Below are positions 37,193-55,627 of a DNA stretch of 64,000 bases, piece after piece. The position numbers were made by a program, and so were the translations under genes. The notes under the pieces were generated by a model, which did not search any database, had not been told where the DNA came from, and worked only from the letters and a program-made list of their open reading frames with translations. The stretch's first letter is position 1; the number at the start of each line of letters is the position of its first letter. Origin of the DNA: Vicia villosa. Lineage: Eukaryota > Streptophyta > Magnoliopsida > Fabales > Fabaceae. The stretch spans positions 1 through 64,000 of the forward strand of contig NW_026706163.1 in assembly GCF_029867415.1 (NCBI RefSeq). The letters are read 5' to 3'.

Positions 37193-39165
37193 AAGTTAGT
37201 TGAGGGAGGAGAGATTATAGCCCTTGGATTGAGTTTCGGTTATGAGATTGGAGGGCTGAGATTGAGTCTCCTATAAGGTTAGTTATCCAGTGATTTTTCT
37301 GTTATAACTCGGTTTCAATTGGTTAGAGGTTGTTAGGATTGGTTAGAGGAGTAACTGATTCTGTTATGCTTCTGTTTTGACAGTTATAGATGGTTATGTG
37401 AGCTGGCAGTTAGTAATTGGTTAGAAGGTTTAGAGTGGTGGTTATGGATTCTGTTATTTTCTGTTAGGTTTAGGAAAAGTTTGTTATAACAGTTAGGAAT
37501 TGTTAGAAATATGGTTACAAGTCTGTTAGAGAAAATAGAAAGGGGTTAGTTAGAGGGTTGTTAAGTTAGTTATGATGTTTATGGGATAGTAACTGAAATC
37601 GGTTAGGTAGTTTGAGTTGGTTACAAGACTGTTATATGGTTGGTTATAAGATGGTTGGAAGTTGGTTAGTAGGTTTCTGTTAGCTATTAAGAGGTTAGTT
37701 ATAAAACTGAAAATGTTAGTTTTTTCTGTTAGTTTTCTGTTTTGGTGGTTAGTAGGTTAGTTCTGTCAGGGGTTAAAAGGTTAGGAATTGGTTAGAGAAT
37801 TAGTTTTAGGATAACTGTTAGTTATTTTAGGTGGTTAGGACAGGTTGAAAACTAAACTGTTAGGGAAATGCATGGATGCTGTTTTTATTTTTGAATGGCT
37901 GCAGTTTTTTTTGTTGAATGAATGATGTTTTTTGCTTTGACTTGGTGATGCAGGCTGTCAACCGATCGGTTGGGACATGGCTGGGTCAGCGGATGCGACG
38001 ACACGGTCTTGGTTTATTGATTTTGGTAAGCTACAAGTTGCTGCAGAATTTTGGATGGTTTTATTTGTTAACTGAACTAGTTTGAAATTTAGTAATGGTA
38101 ATTGGACTTCTGTTTGCAGGTTGGTGGTATTGGAGGTACAGGGGATGTATGGCACAGGATTCTGAAGCAAGAGGAGCACTTTTATGAACACTTAGTCTTA
38201 GCGTAGATTCTTAGTGAGCTTATGTTTGGGACATGCCTTGTAATGTAATTCTTTATGTCTCACCAAAATGTAATAACCAGTCACGGTTTGCGACCTTGAA
38301 GAGATAATATGTATGGAATTTGGATGACCATGTAACCTCATGAATAGACTGAATGAATCTTGTAGCCCATATAGATCAATGACATTTTCTACTTTCTCAA
38401 ATTTAAGTGTATCCTTCACTTTCTCCAATTTGCCTCTAGTTTGAATTCAAGACTTCTTCTTATAGACTTCAGATTGCAACTTGAATAAACCAAAGATAAG
38501 ATGGAAACCAAAACAAGCTTAACATGGAGTTTGACCAAAAGTCAAAGTTATCCCTTTTTAGCATATGATTTCCAACTTAGAAGTGACTTTAAAACACCAT
38601 CTTTTTTCATCAAACTCTTGCACAACATCCAAAGCATATATGACTTGTAACATAAGTAATTAGACGAATCAAACTTTGACTTGATGATGAAACTCAGGTG
38701 AAACTTCAATATATTAAAATAGACTTTGTAAAGATCTTAACAAAGCCTTGAAATCAACCTTGATGAAGATGACACCCTTGTAATTTGATGAGCGGAGGAT
38801 TCTTAATGATCATAAACACAAAACCTTTCCAAGATCCTTGATCCTATGCCATATTACTAGTTAATGATACATGATGTTAAATAACCTAATGGAGGTATGC
38901 AAATGAAATGTAATGCTTACGCCAATTAGAATAAAATCAGATGGGCAAATTTTGGGGTGCAACAGTATGATAGCAAGCAAATAGTTTTTTCTATGTATCT
39001 TTGGCTTATGATTCATCATAATGGTATAGTTTACAATGTACAATGTTTGACAAGTCTAATATATCTTATCAACAAATAATCATAGCCTGATATATCTTTG
39101 CCATTATATCCAAATCAAATCCCACTCTCCTTTGATTGTAAGTCAGTTCCTTCACTATGCAATAG

Positions 39166-40782
39166 GGTCATTTGTTGCATGGCCCTCGGAGCTCATTATC
39201 TTTGGTGATGAGGTATATTCAAAACCATTATGAATCATTTAGTTTTCGAATGTCAATTTTGCACCGTTACGTTAATTATTTTTTACATTTTAATTTTAGA
39301 CTGCTCCTACAAAACCCGCAATTAAGGGCAAAGGGATTTTACAGGAGGAGGAGTCTGTTGCATCACTAAAAGAGGTACATTTAAGGTGTTAATATATAAT
39401 TTGAATGTAAAACTCCATGATTTTATATTTTATCGATCGTTATTTGATTTTTAGGCATCTGCTCGGGAGTCACAACAAGTGACACAAGTCGTTCGTAGCG
39501 TACCGCCTAAGGGTCCTCCGAAGCAAGCGGCAAAAAAAGGTGGTGCTTTTTTTCCTCGATATCGGACGACGCTCGGAACACTTGTTGATATGTCCGATTT
39601 GAAGGAAGGTGCTCTCCGTCAAATCAATATGGAGGAAGGTATCTTTGGTGTTGAATTCATTTCACATATTGCAATAGATGACTTGGAAGAGATTTTTACA
39701 CAAGAGCAACTAGGCCTCGCTAATATGCACTCGTACATCCGGTAATATTCACTCATCTGATATATTATTTAATTAGTCGAACAATTTATTTACACATTAT
39801 GTTTATTATGTTTTTCACTCATCCGCTAATATGTTTATAATGTTTTTATTTAAGGTTGTTGCATGACAGAGTGTTGCGCGGGACTGCATTGTCAAATAGA
39901 TTCCGTTTCGTGTCTTCCGCCCATTGCAGCGGAATGACAATTGATTCGGAACCGGAATCAGTTAGACAGCGCTTAGTCGATAGATTCATGTCATCCGGCA
40001 ATACAGAAAGTCTGATTCTTTGGGCGTATAATACCCGACCAGTAGGGTTAGTTTCTCATTCTTGGTTCATTTAATCTTTGTTTCTTTTGCGTAGCAAAAT
40101 TTTTATATAACCTATTGTTTTAATTTATAGAGCACACTGGTTGTTGCTTGCTATCAACCCGATAAGAGAAGTTGTATATTTTCTGAATTCGGTAGATGGT
40201 GAGTGGAGCAATTATCCGGCTATGAAGGAAATTATTGATTTGTAAGTGGGATCGTTCTAAATATTCTTGTATATTTATATATTTAATTATTTGTGAGATT
40301 GATCTAAATATATGCTTTTATATTTTTGTTAGATCAATACAAGTGTTCCGAAGTCAACGAGACGCACAGGTATCTCGGACTAAATCAAACAACATTACTT
40401 GGATCAAAGTGCAGGTACATTGTTTTTCACAATTTTGCTTATAATATTTATGCTACTTGATAAAACAAGACAACTATAATTTCTTATTTGTTTTTCTATG
40501 TAGTGTCCGATACAGCGGAACAGTTCAGACTGCGGATACTTTGTTTTGAGGTTTATGAAAGAAATCCTTCAAATGAATCAATTAGAGATTCCAATCACGG
40601 TATGGATTTATAACTTAATTAGATAACTTCTTATAGTTTATTACATTTAACTAAATCATTCATATTATGTTTTTATTCTGTAGTACTTTGACGAATTCCG
40701 TGCTGCTTCTTACCCGAAACTTAAGTTGGAAGAAATCAAAGAGGAATTGTGTCAATTTTATATTCATCAGCTATTCATGTAG
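39166..40782 (+). CDS. Ulp1-like cysteine protease C-terminal exons in CACTA element (partial)
   Basis: Eight exons with GT-AG introns join in one frame: 39166-39212, 39300-39374, 39455-39741, 39855-40046, 40131-40241, 40333-40414, 40504-40599 and 40684-40782 (TAG). Key segments are WPSELIIFGDE, then the catalytic His in AHWLLLAINPIREVVYFLNS (His codon 40134-40136), and SIQVFRSQRDAQVSRT. The Gln and Cys follow in CPIQRNSSDCGYFVLRFM (Gln 40513-40515, Cys 40531-40533), and the end is YIHQLFM. This is the C48 (Ulp1/SENP) fold often fused to or carried by CACTA and Mutator ORFs. The residue at the usual catalytic Asp position is Asn (YFLNSVDG), with an Asp three residues on. The 5' part of the gene, including any transposase region, is missing. 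No stop breaks the joined exons. Confidence 0.75.
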
Positions 40783-41134
40783 TAGGATTTGTGTCGATTT
40801 GAAGAGAATATTACAGTACTCCAGAATATATGGTTACTAACTTTGTTCATATTGTTGCCAATTAATATTTGAAGTATAATATTGTTGATGTTAGAGATTT
40901 AGTTTGATTGACATAATGATGTATATATATAATTTTGGATATTATAATGGTATTATATTAGTATATATATAGTCCTACCTATGGTTGAAAATATATCGTC
41001 GAAAATATATTACTGGTCGAAAATATTACAGGTTGAAAATATATTACAGGTTGAAAATATATTACAGGTCGAAAATATTACAGGTCGATCTGGGAGGCTG
41101 AAATTATAGGCTGCACTTTAAAATATCTCATTTA

Positions 41135-41515
41135 GCAACGACAGCGCTTTTAAAAAGCGCTCTTAAAGGTCCACATACGAAAGCGCTTTGTTACAAAAAG
41201 CGCTGCCAAAGATCAAAAAAAAGAAGAAGAAAAAAAACGCAACCTACCAAAGCGCTTTTGGAAAAGCGCTCTAGTAGGGGGGGCTACCAGAGCGCTTTTT
41301 CCAGCAAAAGCGCTCTTATAGGGGGTCTACCAGAGCGCTTTTTCCAGAAAAAGCGCTCTTATAGGGGGATCTACCAGAGCGCTTTTTCTGTAAAAAACGC
41401 TCTTATAGGGGGGTCTACCAAAGCGCTTTTAAAAGCGCTTTCGTTACCTACGCCAGCGCTGGCTATGAGAGCGCTTTAAAGCGCTGTTAAAGGCCAAAAA
41501 AAGCGCTTTAGAAGC
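41135..41515. repeat. Right subterminal repeat array of the CACTA element
   Basis: About eight AGCGCT pairs are arranged as units of about 45 bases (CTACCAGAGCGCTTTTTCCA, then AAAGCGCTCTTATAGGGGG), in inverted orientation relative to the left array. Together with the TIR they define the right end of the element. Confidence 0.85.
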
Positions 41516-41532
41516 CCTTCCGTGTTGTAGTG

Positions 41533-43393
41533 AAAGCTTTAAAATCGTCACTTGTACAAACTTGTGAATTTTGAGTTCTAGGTCATTTATGTGTCAAACC
41601 ATCCATCAAACACCTCATATACATCTTATAGAAGTTATTTGATCATTCACATTACTTCTGTAACACCTCAAACACAAACCTTCATTCTCACTTTTGTCAC
41701 TTGCAAGTGAACTCGGGTAGACCAATCCAGATCAATTAAAGGTGTTATGAGCATTCAGTTAGCATTCCAGAGGTCTAAGGAAGTTTTCCAGGCCATCAAA
41801 GCATTTCTTGAAGTCCATTAAAACACCCTTCAATCTCCAGTTTCAGAGGTAAGTTCTCAAACTTGAACTTTCTCATTGTGCATCCTTTTCAATAAAACTC
41901 GATTCTATTATGTTCAGCATGATATGAGGATCAAAAGCCCTCTGCTTGTCTTCATTTATCCTTTGTGTATGTCATTTAATTTTGTTTTGAAAAATTAGGG
42001 TTCATGGGGTTTTCTGAGAAGTTTGTGAGCTACAATTTGAATAAATTTATGAATCATACATGGTTGAGTTCGTGTTGAAATTCTGAACATATTTGGTCTT
42101 TACATCATTGAGAATGGTTGCCTAAATCTCAAACACGATTTCTGAAAATCATTTGAACCAAGGTTGAAGATGAAGTTCATTTTGAACTTGGAACACATTT
42201 TTTATTATATATTTATGTGTGTGTTTGTTTATCACTTGTAGCGCGTTGGCCCAGTGGTTAGTGTTTTAACATGTGAGTGTTAGGGCATGGGTTCAAGTCT
42301 TCCCAAGGCCAAAACTAATTTTTCATCACTTATTTCTTTTAGTTTTTCAAACAACTTTGATATTTTATTTGAAATAGTAAATTAAATCATTTTCACTTGA
42401 TTTGTTGCACACTTATCATTTACCTTATATATTTTATGAATATATTTTAAAATCACAAAAATACTTGTTATTTAATCAATTTTAATTTAAATCAAAACAA
42501 ATGCTTTTATGCCGTTTAATGCCATTAAATCAAAATCCTTTTTAATCACGCGACCGTGGTGGAAAGCATCATACATACAACCACCTCTTACCTCACAACG
42601 ATTAGTTAAACATTGTGGTATCTCTTTCCAACCGTTGTGGTATCTGTTTTACGTAGTAGTGAAAGTTGTTAATATCCTTAAAGTATGCAAGAAAAGTTTT
42701 CTCGGTGTTTCCCATTAATATTATTGACCTCACTATGAAAGGAATACTCTTTGTCACAATGAGTCCATGCAAGGAAAAAAGAAGATGCCCAAATAGTACT
42801 AGCATTAAAATCAAAATGGACAATGTTGAGAAACATAAAAGAAAATGTAGAATTTATCGTCAAATCAGCAATAACTGCAAAAATTACCCAAATGCTACAA
42901 ATTAAGTATGCTTATTTATTTTTGCTATATTTTCATCTTATAATAAAATTAGTAATTAATCAAATGTTGCCTTGGTTTTTGCATGAAGGACAATTTTTAT
43001 TTAAAATTAATAACATTTAGTTAGAACATAATATGAATAGACAGAGTGTTCTCAAATTTTTAGAGATCCTATGTAAGAAGTTGAAGTTAATTTTAGTTGA
43101 GTCGTAAAAAATTTTCAAATGGTTCTATTTAACTGTAAATTAAATGTGGAATATGTATATGGAAATCCTTTGTCATAGCTTAATTATAAAACAAAAAAAA
43201 AAGTGAGACTTAGACTATCTTGCACATTCTTAAAAACGACTTCGAATAAACATAAAATAAAGTTACATTACATCAATATAAAATCAAAATACTTCTTACA
43301 TAACTTTTACACCACCGCAATCAAGCCACCCCTTTTACTCCTCTAGCAACTTCTTTATGTGTGTGTCAAACATTCTTACATGTTACATCTAAA
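41533..43393. other. Non-coding host sequence right of the CACTA element
   Basis: The sequence continues what precedes 24711. It contains a good donor-like CAGAGGTAAGTT at about 41845, a SINE-like sequence (listed separately) and AT-rich DNA. No protein gene was recognised. Confidence 0.4.
42240..42330 (+). repeat. tRNA-derived SINE-like sequence
   Basis: It has a perfect A-box pattern (TGGCCCAGTGG, 42247-42257) and a B box GGTTCAAGTCT (42290-42300), 32 bases apart. The preceding GCGCG and following CCCAAGGCC do not give a complete tRNA fold. An AT-rich tail follows with no clear target duplication. A SINE with a tRNA-related head is the best reading. Confidence 0.5.
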
Positions 43394-44199
43394 CAGTGTT
43401 TTAAAAACCGGACCGGTCATCGAACCGGTGAGGGTACTAGGTCACTGGTTTATCGGTCGAACCACTGGGTCACTGGTCGAACCGCACGACCAAACCGGAT
43501 TAAACCGGATAACTCGGTTGAATAGACCTGTCATTATATAGGTATAAAACCGGTCGAACCGGATGATTCAGTCTCTAAAAAAATATAACTAGCTTTTAAA
43601 TTTTTTAAAAATATCATATCATAAATTCACAATTTCATAACTTAAATTCAAATTTTAAACAAAGGTATCACATATAACAAAATAGTAAAAAATTACAAAG
43701 TCTAATTGCAAACAAAGTCTAATTACAACATAATCTAAACAAAGTCTAATTACAACATAATCTAATTGAATAGTTTATAACAAAATAACTCCAATGTGTA
43801 CCAAATTTAATTCAAAATAGGATCCTCCTAAAAAGAAAATCAAATAAAATTCAACGTGTTTATGCTATTTAAGAAAATTTATTAGCAAAGATAACAAATA
43901 GACAATAAAGTTTTTAATTTGTCACTAACGAAAAAAACTATGTGAGAATGCTATTTAAGTAATACACTACTAAATATATTAAAAAAAAATTTAAAAGAAA
44001 AGTTTAAAAGAAATGTTAAAAGAAAAAAGTTTAAAAATAAAAAATAAAAAAATTAAAAAAAAAGTTTTAAAAAAATACAAAAAAAAAAAACAATTAAACC
44101 GCCGGTTCCCACCGGTTTGATGACATACCCGATCTAACTATTGAACCAGACCGGTTCCCGATTCGACCGGCCGGTCCGGTCCGGTTTTTAAAACACTTT
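43394..44199. mobile_element. MITE / fold-back element with ACCGGACCGG inverted ends
   Basis: The left end GTGTTTTAAAAACCGGACCG (43396) is mirrored exactly at the right end (CCGGTCCGGTTTTTAAAACAC, ending 44196). CCGGT-rich words continue about 60-100 bases inward on both sides around an AT-rich core. ATCTAAA lies just outside each end (43387-43393 and 44200-44206). A 9-bp Mutator-type duplication with mismatches (ACATCTAAA / TTATCTAAA) is possible. No coding capacity is present. Confidence 0.75.
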
Positions 44200-44206
44200 A
44201 TCTAAA

Positions 44207-44787
44207 TCATTATGAAGTTCCAACTTACTCTTAATCATATAGCATGCAATCATTTGAGCTATCATCCTTCGGGTGTTATGTATGAATATCAAAATTTTTA
44301 TCTTTCTAGTATAACCACCTAACTTTAAAAATTATTTCCTTCAATGAGTGTCGTTTTAAAAAAAATTGTTTCAAAATAAATGTTATTTTCACTTTTTAAT
44401 GTAGCAATAATTTAATTATTAGTTTGTACACTATTTTCAACACATTAATAAGGTCAATTTAATAAAAGTGCCATGTGTTATCACAATATATTGTATTTCT
44501 TAATTCCTTTGCAACCATAAAATCAACTCTTATTCTAAAAAGGGGGGAATATTGTTCAAGCATGAAATCTACTCTTTGAAATTCTAATATAGATCTTGGG
44601 ATATGCTCGTATCCCTATCCTTATTATTATTATTATTACTTAAATACTTATAAATAATATTGTGCACCAATATATGATCTAATATATGATCTGATCCCCA
44701 TACATATTGTGCATCAGTACACTTGAGTGATCAAAATTGTGTTACAGCTCTTCACTTCCCAACACAACTAAACTTCCATTACATAGA
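44207..44787. other. 3' flank of the TAR gene
   Basis: AT-rich, with a (TTA)n tract near 44622-44640. It contains the 3' UTR and poly-A region of the minus-strand TAR gene, but no canonical AATAAA stood out. No other gene is seen. Confidence 0.4.
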
Positions 44788-51135
<6,348 letters not shown>

Positions 51136-51239
51136 GTCCTGTCAAATGAAAAAGAAAAACAGAGCAAAAGAAAAGATGAATTATTGATAGAAAGATAGAA
51201 AGAAAAAAGAGAGGGAGAGTCTCGTTCGTGAATGCTTTT

Positions 51240-51285
51240 GGGCCTATACTAAATTGCTTTGCATTGTACCAATTTATAAAGTTGC
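51240..51285 (-). promoter_or_regulatory. Candidate TATA box of the TAR gene
   Basis: On the minus strand ACTTTATAAATTGG (about 51270-51283) lies about 140 bases before the start codon. It is followed by a GA-rich leader (AGAGAGGGAGAGTCTCG on the plus strand at about 51208-51224). The spacing suits a TATA box with a 5' UTR of about 100 nt. No experimental signal is available. Confidence 0.4.
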
Positions 51286-51289
51286 GTTC

Positions 51290-54017
51290 GGAGTGGACCT
51301 TTTGGGATTACAAAATTGTTCAATTTTTATATTTTAGAATTTTAAATGTTTCTTATATTTAAATGTGTTTTTAACTTTAATCTTTATTATAAACAATATA
51401 ATAAGTGGTAGCATATATGAACCAATTTTATTTATGGAATAAAATATATGAATTTTATAATTAATTTTTAAAGGTTGAGTAAAGAAAGAACTCCGAAATA
51501 TAATGTTGAAATTTAAGTGTGAATAATCAAGTATCACATTAAAAAATGAAAAATATATTAGATATATAAGTGAAAAGACTCGTGCACCCAAATGAATATT
51601 TAACCCATTCGGGATTAATTGTCATCTGATACCTATTACGCAGAGATGAAAGAGAAGGTTGGAGGATTGATTCGCTTATATGTTATATACGAGTGATAGA
51701 GACACTAAAGGAGGTTTGGGACAAATTGGAGACTCAATATATGTCAAAGACACTAATGAACTAATTGTTTGCGAAGTAGCGAATATACAATATGGAGATG
51801 CATGAAGGATCCTTTCCGTTAAGAAACTAAAATTGGTTGGAAAATCGGTGGTTGTGGTGGACAACGGTGCATCTGAGGTTTCAATAAGGAGTGGGAGGGG
51901 TAACCTCCAAGGTTGGCACTTTAACTCTAAAGTCAGTATGTGAAGGTGAATAGTGAATGAAATTTGAATTTGAAATTATGTACTTAAGATTATTTGCGTG
52001 TTACTTTTACAAAATGGAGCAGTTATAACAACCTCTTATTCTCTAGGCACGGAAAGCGGGGAGTCAAAACTTCCTTGTCGTGGATGTATATTGGATGTAT
52101 CTTTGACCTAGATTACCTGTAATCTTCTATAGTGTAACTCCCGTGTGTTGTGAGCAATTTGAAAGAATCGGGACTTCCTTTGGGTGGTCGGCCAATGACC
52201 ATTCTAGTAGGTCCAAAACAATTGCCCCTAAGCCATTGTCTTTGTATGACAATTCAAGTTTTATTGTTTATGCCTAATTTATCGATCACACTTTTAATTG
52301 AAATGGAAAACCAAGATAAGATGTTACTGTTTCTTGGGAACTTGCACCTTTAACGCGCCTCATGCTTCAAAGGTCTTTTCGGCAGTACCCTCATAATGAA
52401 CTTCGAGAACTTAAACAATTGAGTGTCTCACAGGGGTGATCTGAAGCGTTGATAGGGTTTTATTTCCTTTAGTGAGTTATCATATGATTCTTGAGTGGTC
52501 ACTTTCACATTTCTTTAGGACATTCTTTTTGCTTCATTATCATATGCATTTTCTACAATGATTTCCCTTATAATACTCGAAGAAAATAATGTTTATCATG
52601 AGTCAAAAATTAAAAGAAGATACTTGTGCTTCTTGGGTAGACCATGTTTCTTCTTTAAGTGTTTTTGTCTTTGCTTAAGAGGGTGGTCTTGACAGATCTT
52701 TTCTGCATGTTGGTCCATTTTCAGATTAGGGTGTCTTTACCTCCTAGTGAAAATGAGAGAAACTTTAGAGAGTATGGTAACTATGCCATCCCTTTCTATG
52801 AGTGTATTTTCTTGATCATGGGTTTTGACTACCCTTCAATATCTTTGAAATAGAAGTTCTAAATCAATTGATGGTTACTCCATCGAAGTTGCATCTTGCA
52901 AGTTGAGTGTATGTAAAAGTCTTCTAATATTGGTGTGATTATTTAAATGGGAAACCCTCTTTATGCCTTTTCTTCCATCTCTTCCAAATTCAACTTGGTT
53001 CTGCGACTCAGGCACGAGACCATGGTTTGCTTCACCTGGTGCAAATTGTTCGTAGTTTCGGAATTTTTTCGGAGAGCTTTAAGCATTTTGAAAATTGATT
53101 CATCCTGGTTACCCCTCTCTTCCAGGAGGCTCATGCAACGATGTGTACCGTAGGGGACAGAGTGGGAGGTAGGTGTACCATCTTGTTTCCCAAGTGCTGA
53201 AACAAGAGTCATTTCTTGATGCAAAATAGATTGTATGACTATAAATGGGGCGACATATATCTAGAGGATATGTATTTCAAGAAAGGACTGGCGGGTTTTG
53301 TCAAGCAGTTGGGTTAACTAGGGGAGTTACTCCTCGGGATGAAGCTTCACATAAGCGCTTGAAAAGACATATCAAAATCCTCCTACTGATGGATGCACAT
53401 GCCAAGGAAGAAGGGAAGATCATTTTTTGCGAGTTTTTAAACGTATTTTGCCCCCTATTTTATTTTGGTAATTAGGGATGTGCTTACTTTGGTAATATTT
53501 ATTTGTAGACTAAATAAAAGATCAGGAGGCGCTTTGTCTCTTAAGGCAACCTCTTCAAATACTTTGAGGTTGGGAGTTGCTCCTTCTCCCTCAAGGTCTG
53601 TTAGGGGTGATGGTGATTCAAATTATCCTTGCTGGTTATTGTGTGCATCGTATCCTCCTGCTCTTGCACAGTTAATGGGGTTATGCCTCTGTCCTCCTTA
53701 AGAGCACCAAGTCTCTTCCTTAAAAGAAGACTGTTCCTATTTAGCCAACTTGACCGGGCGCACTCTTGATGACACTGTTTTTACCTATTTAAGTTATATT
53801 TTTTTGATCCCGGGAATTATGCTCCGAACTTCATGCGAACTTACGAGGTCTTTCCTTGAAGTTTATTCGGTATTTCTCAGACTATTACCAGCCAAAGGTC
53901 GGTTCCCCCCTCCAAGGTGAAAACCTGGTCCGAGGTCGATGTGTGGCCAACTCACTGCGTCCTCTATAGCGACTAGCTACCAGAGGGGTGGACCGTTATT
54001 GTCATTTTAGAGGTTTT
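51290..54017. other. Upstream region of TAR, then non-coding retroelement-like sequence
   Basis: The first approximately 300 bases are AT-rich promoter-flank sequence. From about 51640 the composition becomes more balanced. A segment at about 51885-51945 (GGTAACCTCCAAGGTTGGCA, then AACTCTAAAGTCAGTATGTG) resembles a block seen in Tat-lineage (Retand/Ogre) LTRs. Short frames at 52150-52353, 52659-52853, 52947-53153 and 53245-53701 show no known domain. It is probably a decayed retroelement; no gene is called. Confidence 0.35.
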
Positions 54018-54440
54018 GTTTAACACCCTAAAATCCAACATGCATTTTATAAAATAATCTGAGTAATTTTTGTCAAAAAGGGTGTCACATATTTCTCATT
54101 TAAACCTCTTCCTCGAATAATAATTAATAGCAACGAAAAATTGAACAATTAAAAACATCACTTCATGGTCTCATAAAAATAGAAATTACTTCAACTCATA
54201 AAACATCAGTTTAGATAAACTCAACAACTCGGAGAATAAATCAAGAAAACGATCTCAACTCAAGTGTTACTCTATCAGACTGACACAAAACTAAACAACA
54301 CGAAAAGCAATAAACGAAGAAGGCCACTAGTCATCTTCCACACAACCAACATCTAAGGCTCCTCAGTCTCTACTTGAGTATCTGCACCATATGCGTAAAG
54401 TTAACACAAGAAGCAAACAGGGGATGAGAATGTATTCATA
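54018..54440 (+). mobile_element. Chromovirus (Tekay-like) LTR start, relic
   Basis: The sequence runs TGTTTAACACCCTAAAATCC, then AAAAAGGGTGTCACAT 55 bases later, then GGGGATGAGAATGTATTC. This is the same landmark order as in the minus-strand relic at 20690-22384. The LTR continues into the tandemly duplicated segment (to about 54690 in the first copy), where it meets unrelated sequence. Confidence 0.45.
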
Positions 54441-54691
54441 AATGTTAATGGTGCATAAAACAGCAGGGGTAGCTTAATCATATTATTCTTCAGTTACATA
54501 GATTAATTCACAATAATTATCAATCACAAATACAGTCAGACAATGCGATGCAATTCTCCTCTTCTTCTTAAATGCATGTGGTACCAAGGTTTGGATGTCA
54601 GAGTTATGTTACTGATTAATCCATCATATATGGTTTCTCTCAAGCCCTAATAACCAATCAGTATTGGTTCTATTTACTTTTGTATCATGAA

Positions 54692-54728
<37 letters not shown>

Positions 54729-55584
54729 TTATTAGACATTTGATTTATTGTGTTATTTGTATATGATATAATAAAGTTATTAGAATATTTAGTTTTTTTA
54801 ATGACCTATTAAGTGTGACTTAATCGTGAGACTTTATTAAACATAAGAACGCTAATAATAAAATATCTATTGTCAAGCTTTATTGTCAAATAGGACAATC
54901 GTAATGCATAGAGACTATTATGTGGGTAGACTTGTGATTGTATCTCGCGAATCATGGATATGAGATTTCAAATATTCATATAACTATAAATATTATGATT
55001 AATATTTATATCGGATTGATCAGCCATGGAAATACTACACAACTTGTTATGTAAGTGGCATAAGTTATTTTCATAGTAATAGTGGTGTATACCACCCTTC
55101 AACCTGAAACCACTATGGACCATACATGTGGAGTCGAGTTCTTTATTACCTGTCAAACATTGTGTGTAATAGGATAATGACCATAAAGATGGTTGTGGGT
55201 ACTCTACAAATCATGTTGAGGGACAGGAGTGACTTATGTGGGATTTGTCCGTCCTATATATACATGAGTAATCTATGGGTCTTTATCGAGTATGACTGTA
55301 AAATGCATGTCGTGCTCAAATAAGTTGATATGAAATGTTAATGGTGCATAAAACAGCAGGGGTAGCTTAATCATATTATTCTTCAGTTACATAGATTAAT
55401 TCACAATAATTATCAATCACAAATACAGTCAGACAATGCGATGCAATTCTCCTCTTCTTCTTAAATGCATGTGGTACCAAGGTTTGGATGTCAGAGTTAT
55501 GTTACTGATTAATCCATCATATATGGTTTCTCTCAAGCCCTAATAACCAATCAGTATTGGTTCTATTTACTTTTGTATCATGAA

Positions 55585-55627
<43 letters not shown>

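Larger units (their letters stand above)
25533..38964 (+). mobile_element. Ogre-like solo LTR (4.2 kb), split by the SIRE element
   Basis: It begins TGTCGCACGCTCGCG and ends TTTTGGGGTGCAACA, with GTATG on both sides (25528-25532 and 38965-38969). It carries the conserved block GTCGCCACC, then GGTTACGCAAGGGGAAGGTG and CTAGCACCCC. Removing the nested copia element and one copy of its duplication leaves about 4215 bp with no gag-pol and no second LTR, so it is a solo LTR. The reconstructed empty site matches a second copy of the same intron sequence at about 25382-25430, which confirms the boundaries. No host gene lies within it; frames at 25530-26360 and 27543-28001 are composition artefacts. 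Confidence 0.85.
24711..41532. mobile_element. CACTA element carrying Ulp1-like exons, TSD AAA
   Basis: The left end is CACTACGCCAAATTTGG and the inverted right end is CACTACAACACGGAAGG. The flanks are AAA (24708-24710) and AAA (41533-41535). Dense AAAGCGCT subterminal repeats occupy about 280 bases at the left end and about 380 at the right, a hallmark of CACTA elements. Without the nested solo LTR the element is about 3.4 kb. It has a leader-like exon at the left, and Ulp1-like protease exons with the stop codon at the right. There is no transposase, so it is a non-autonomous deletion derivative. Confidence 0.85.

Noticed and set aside
42240..42315. A true tRNA gene
   Set aside because: Box A and box B are good, but the acceptor ends do not pair and the anticodon loop is not recognisable.
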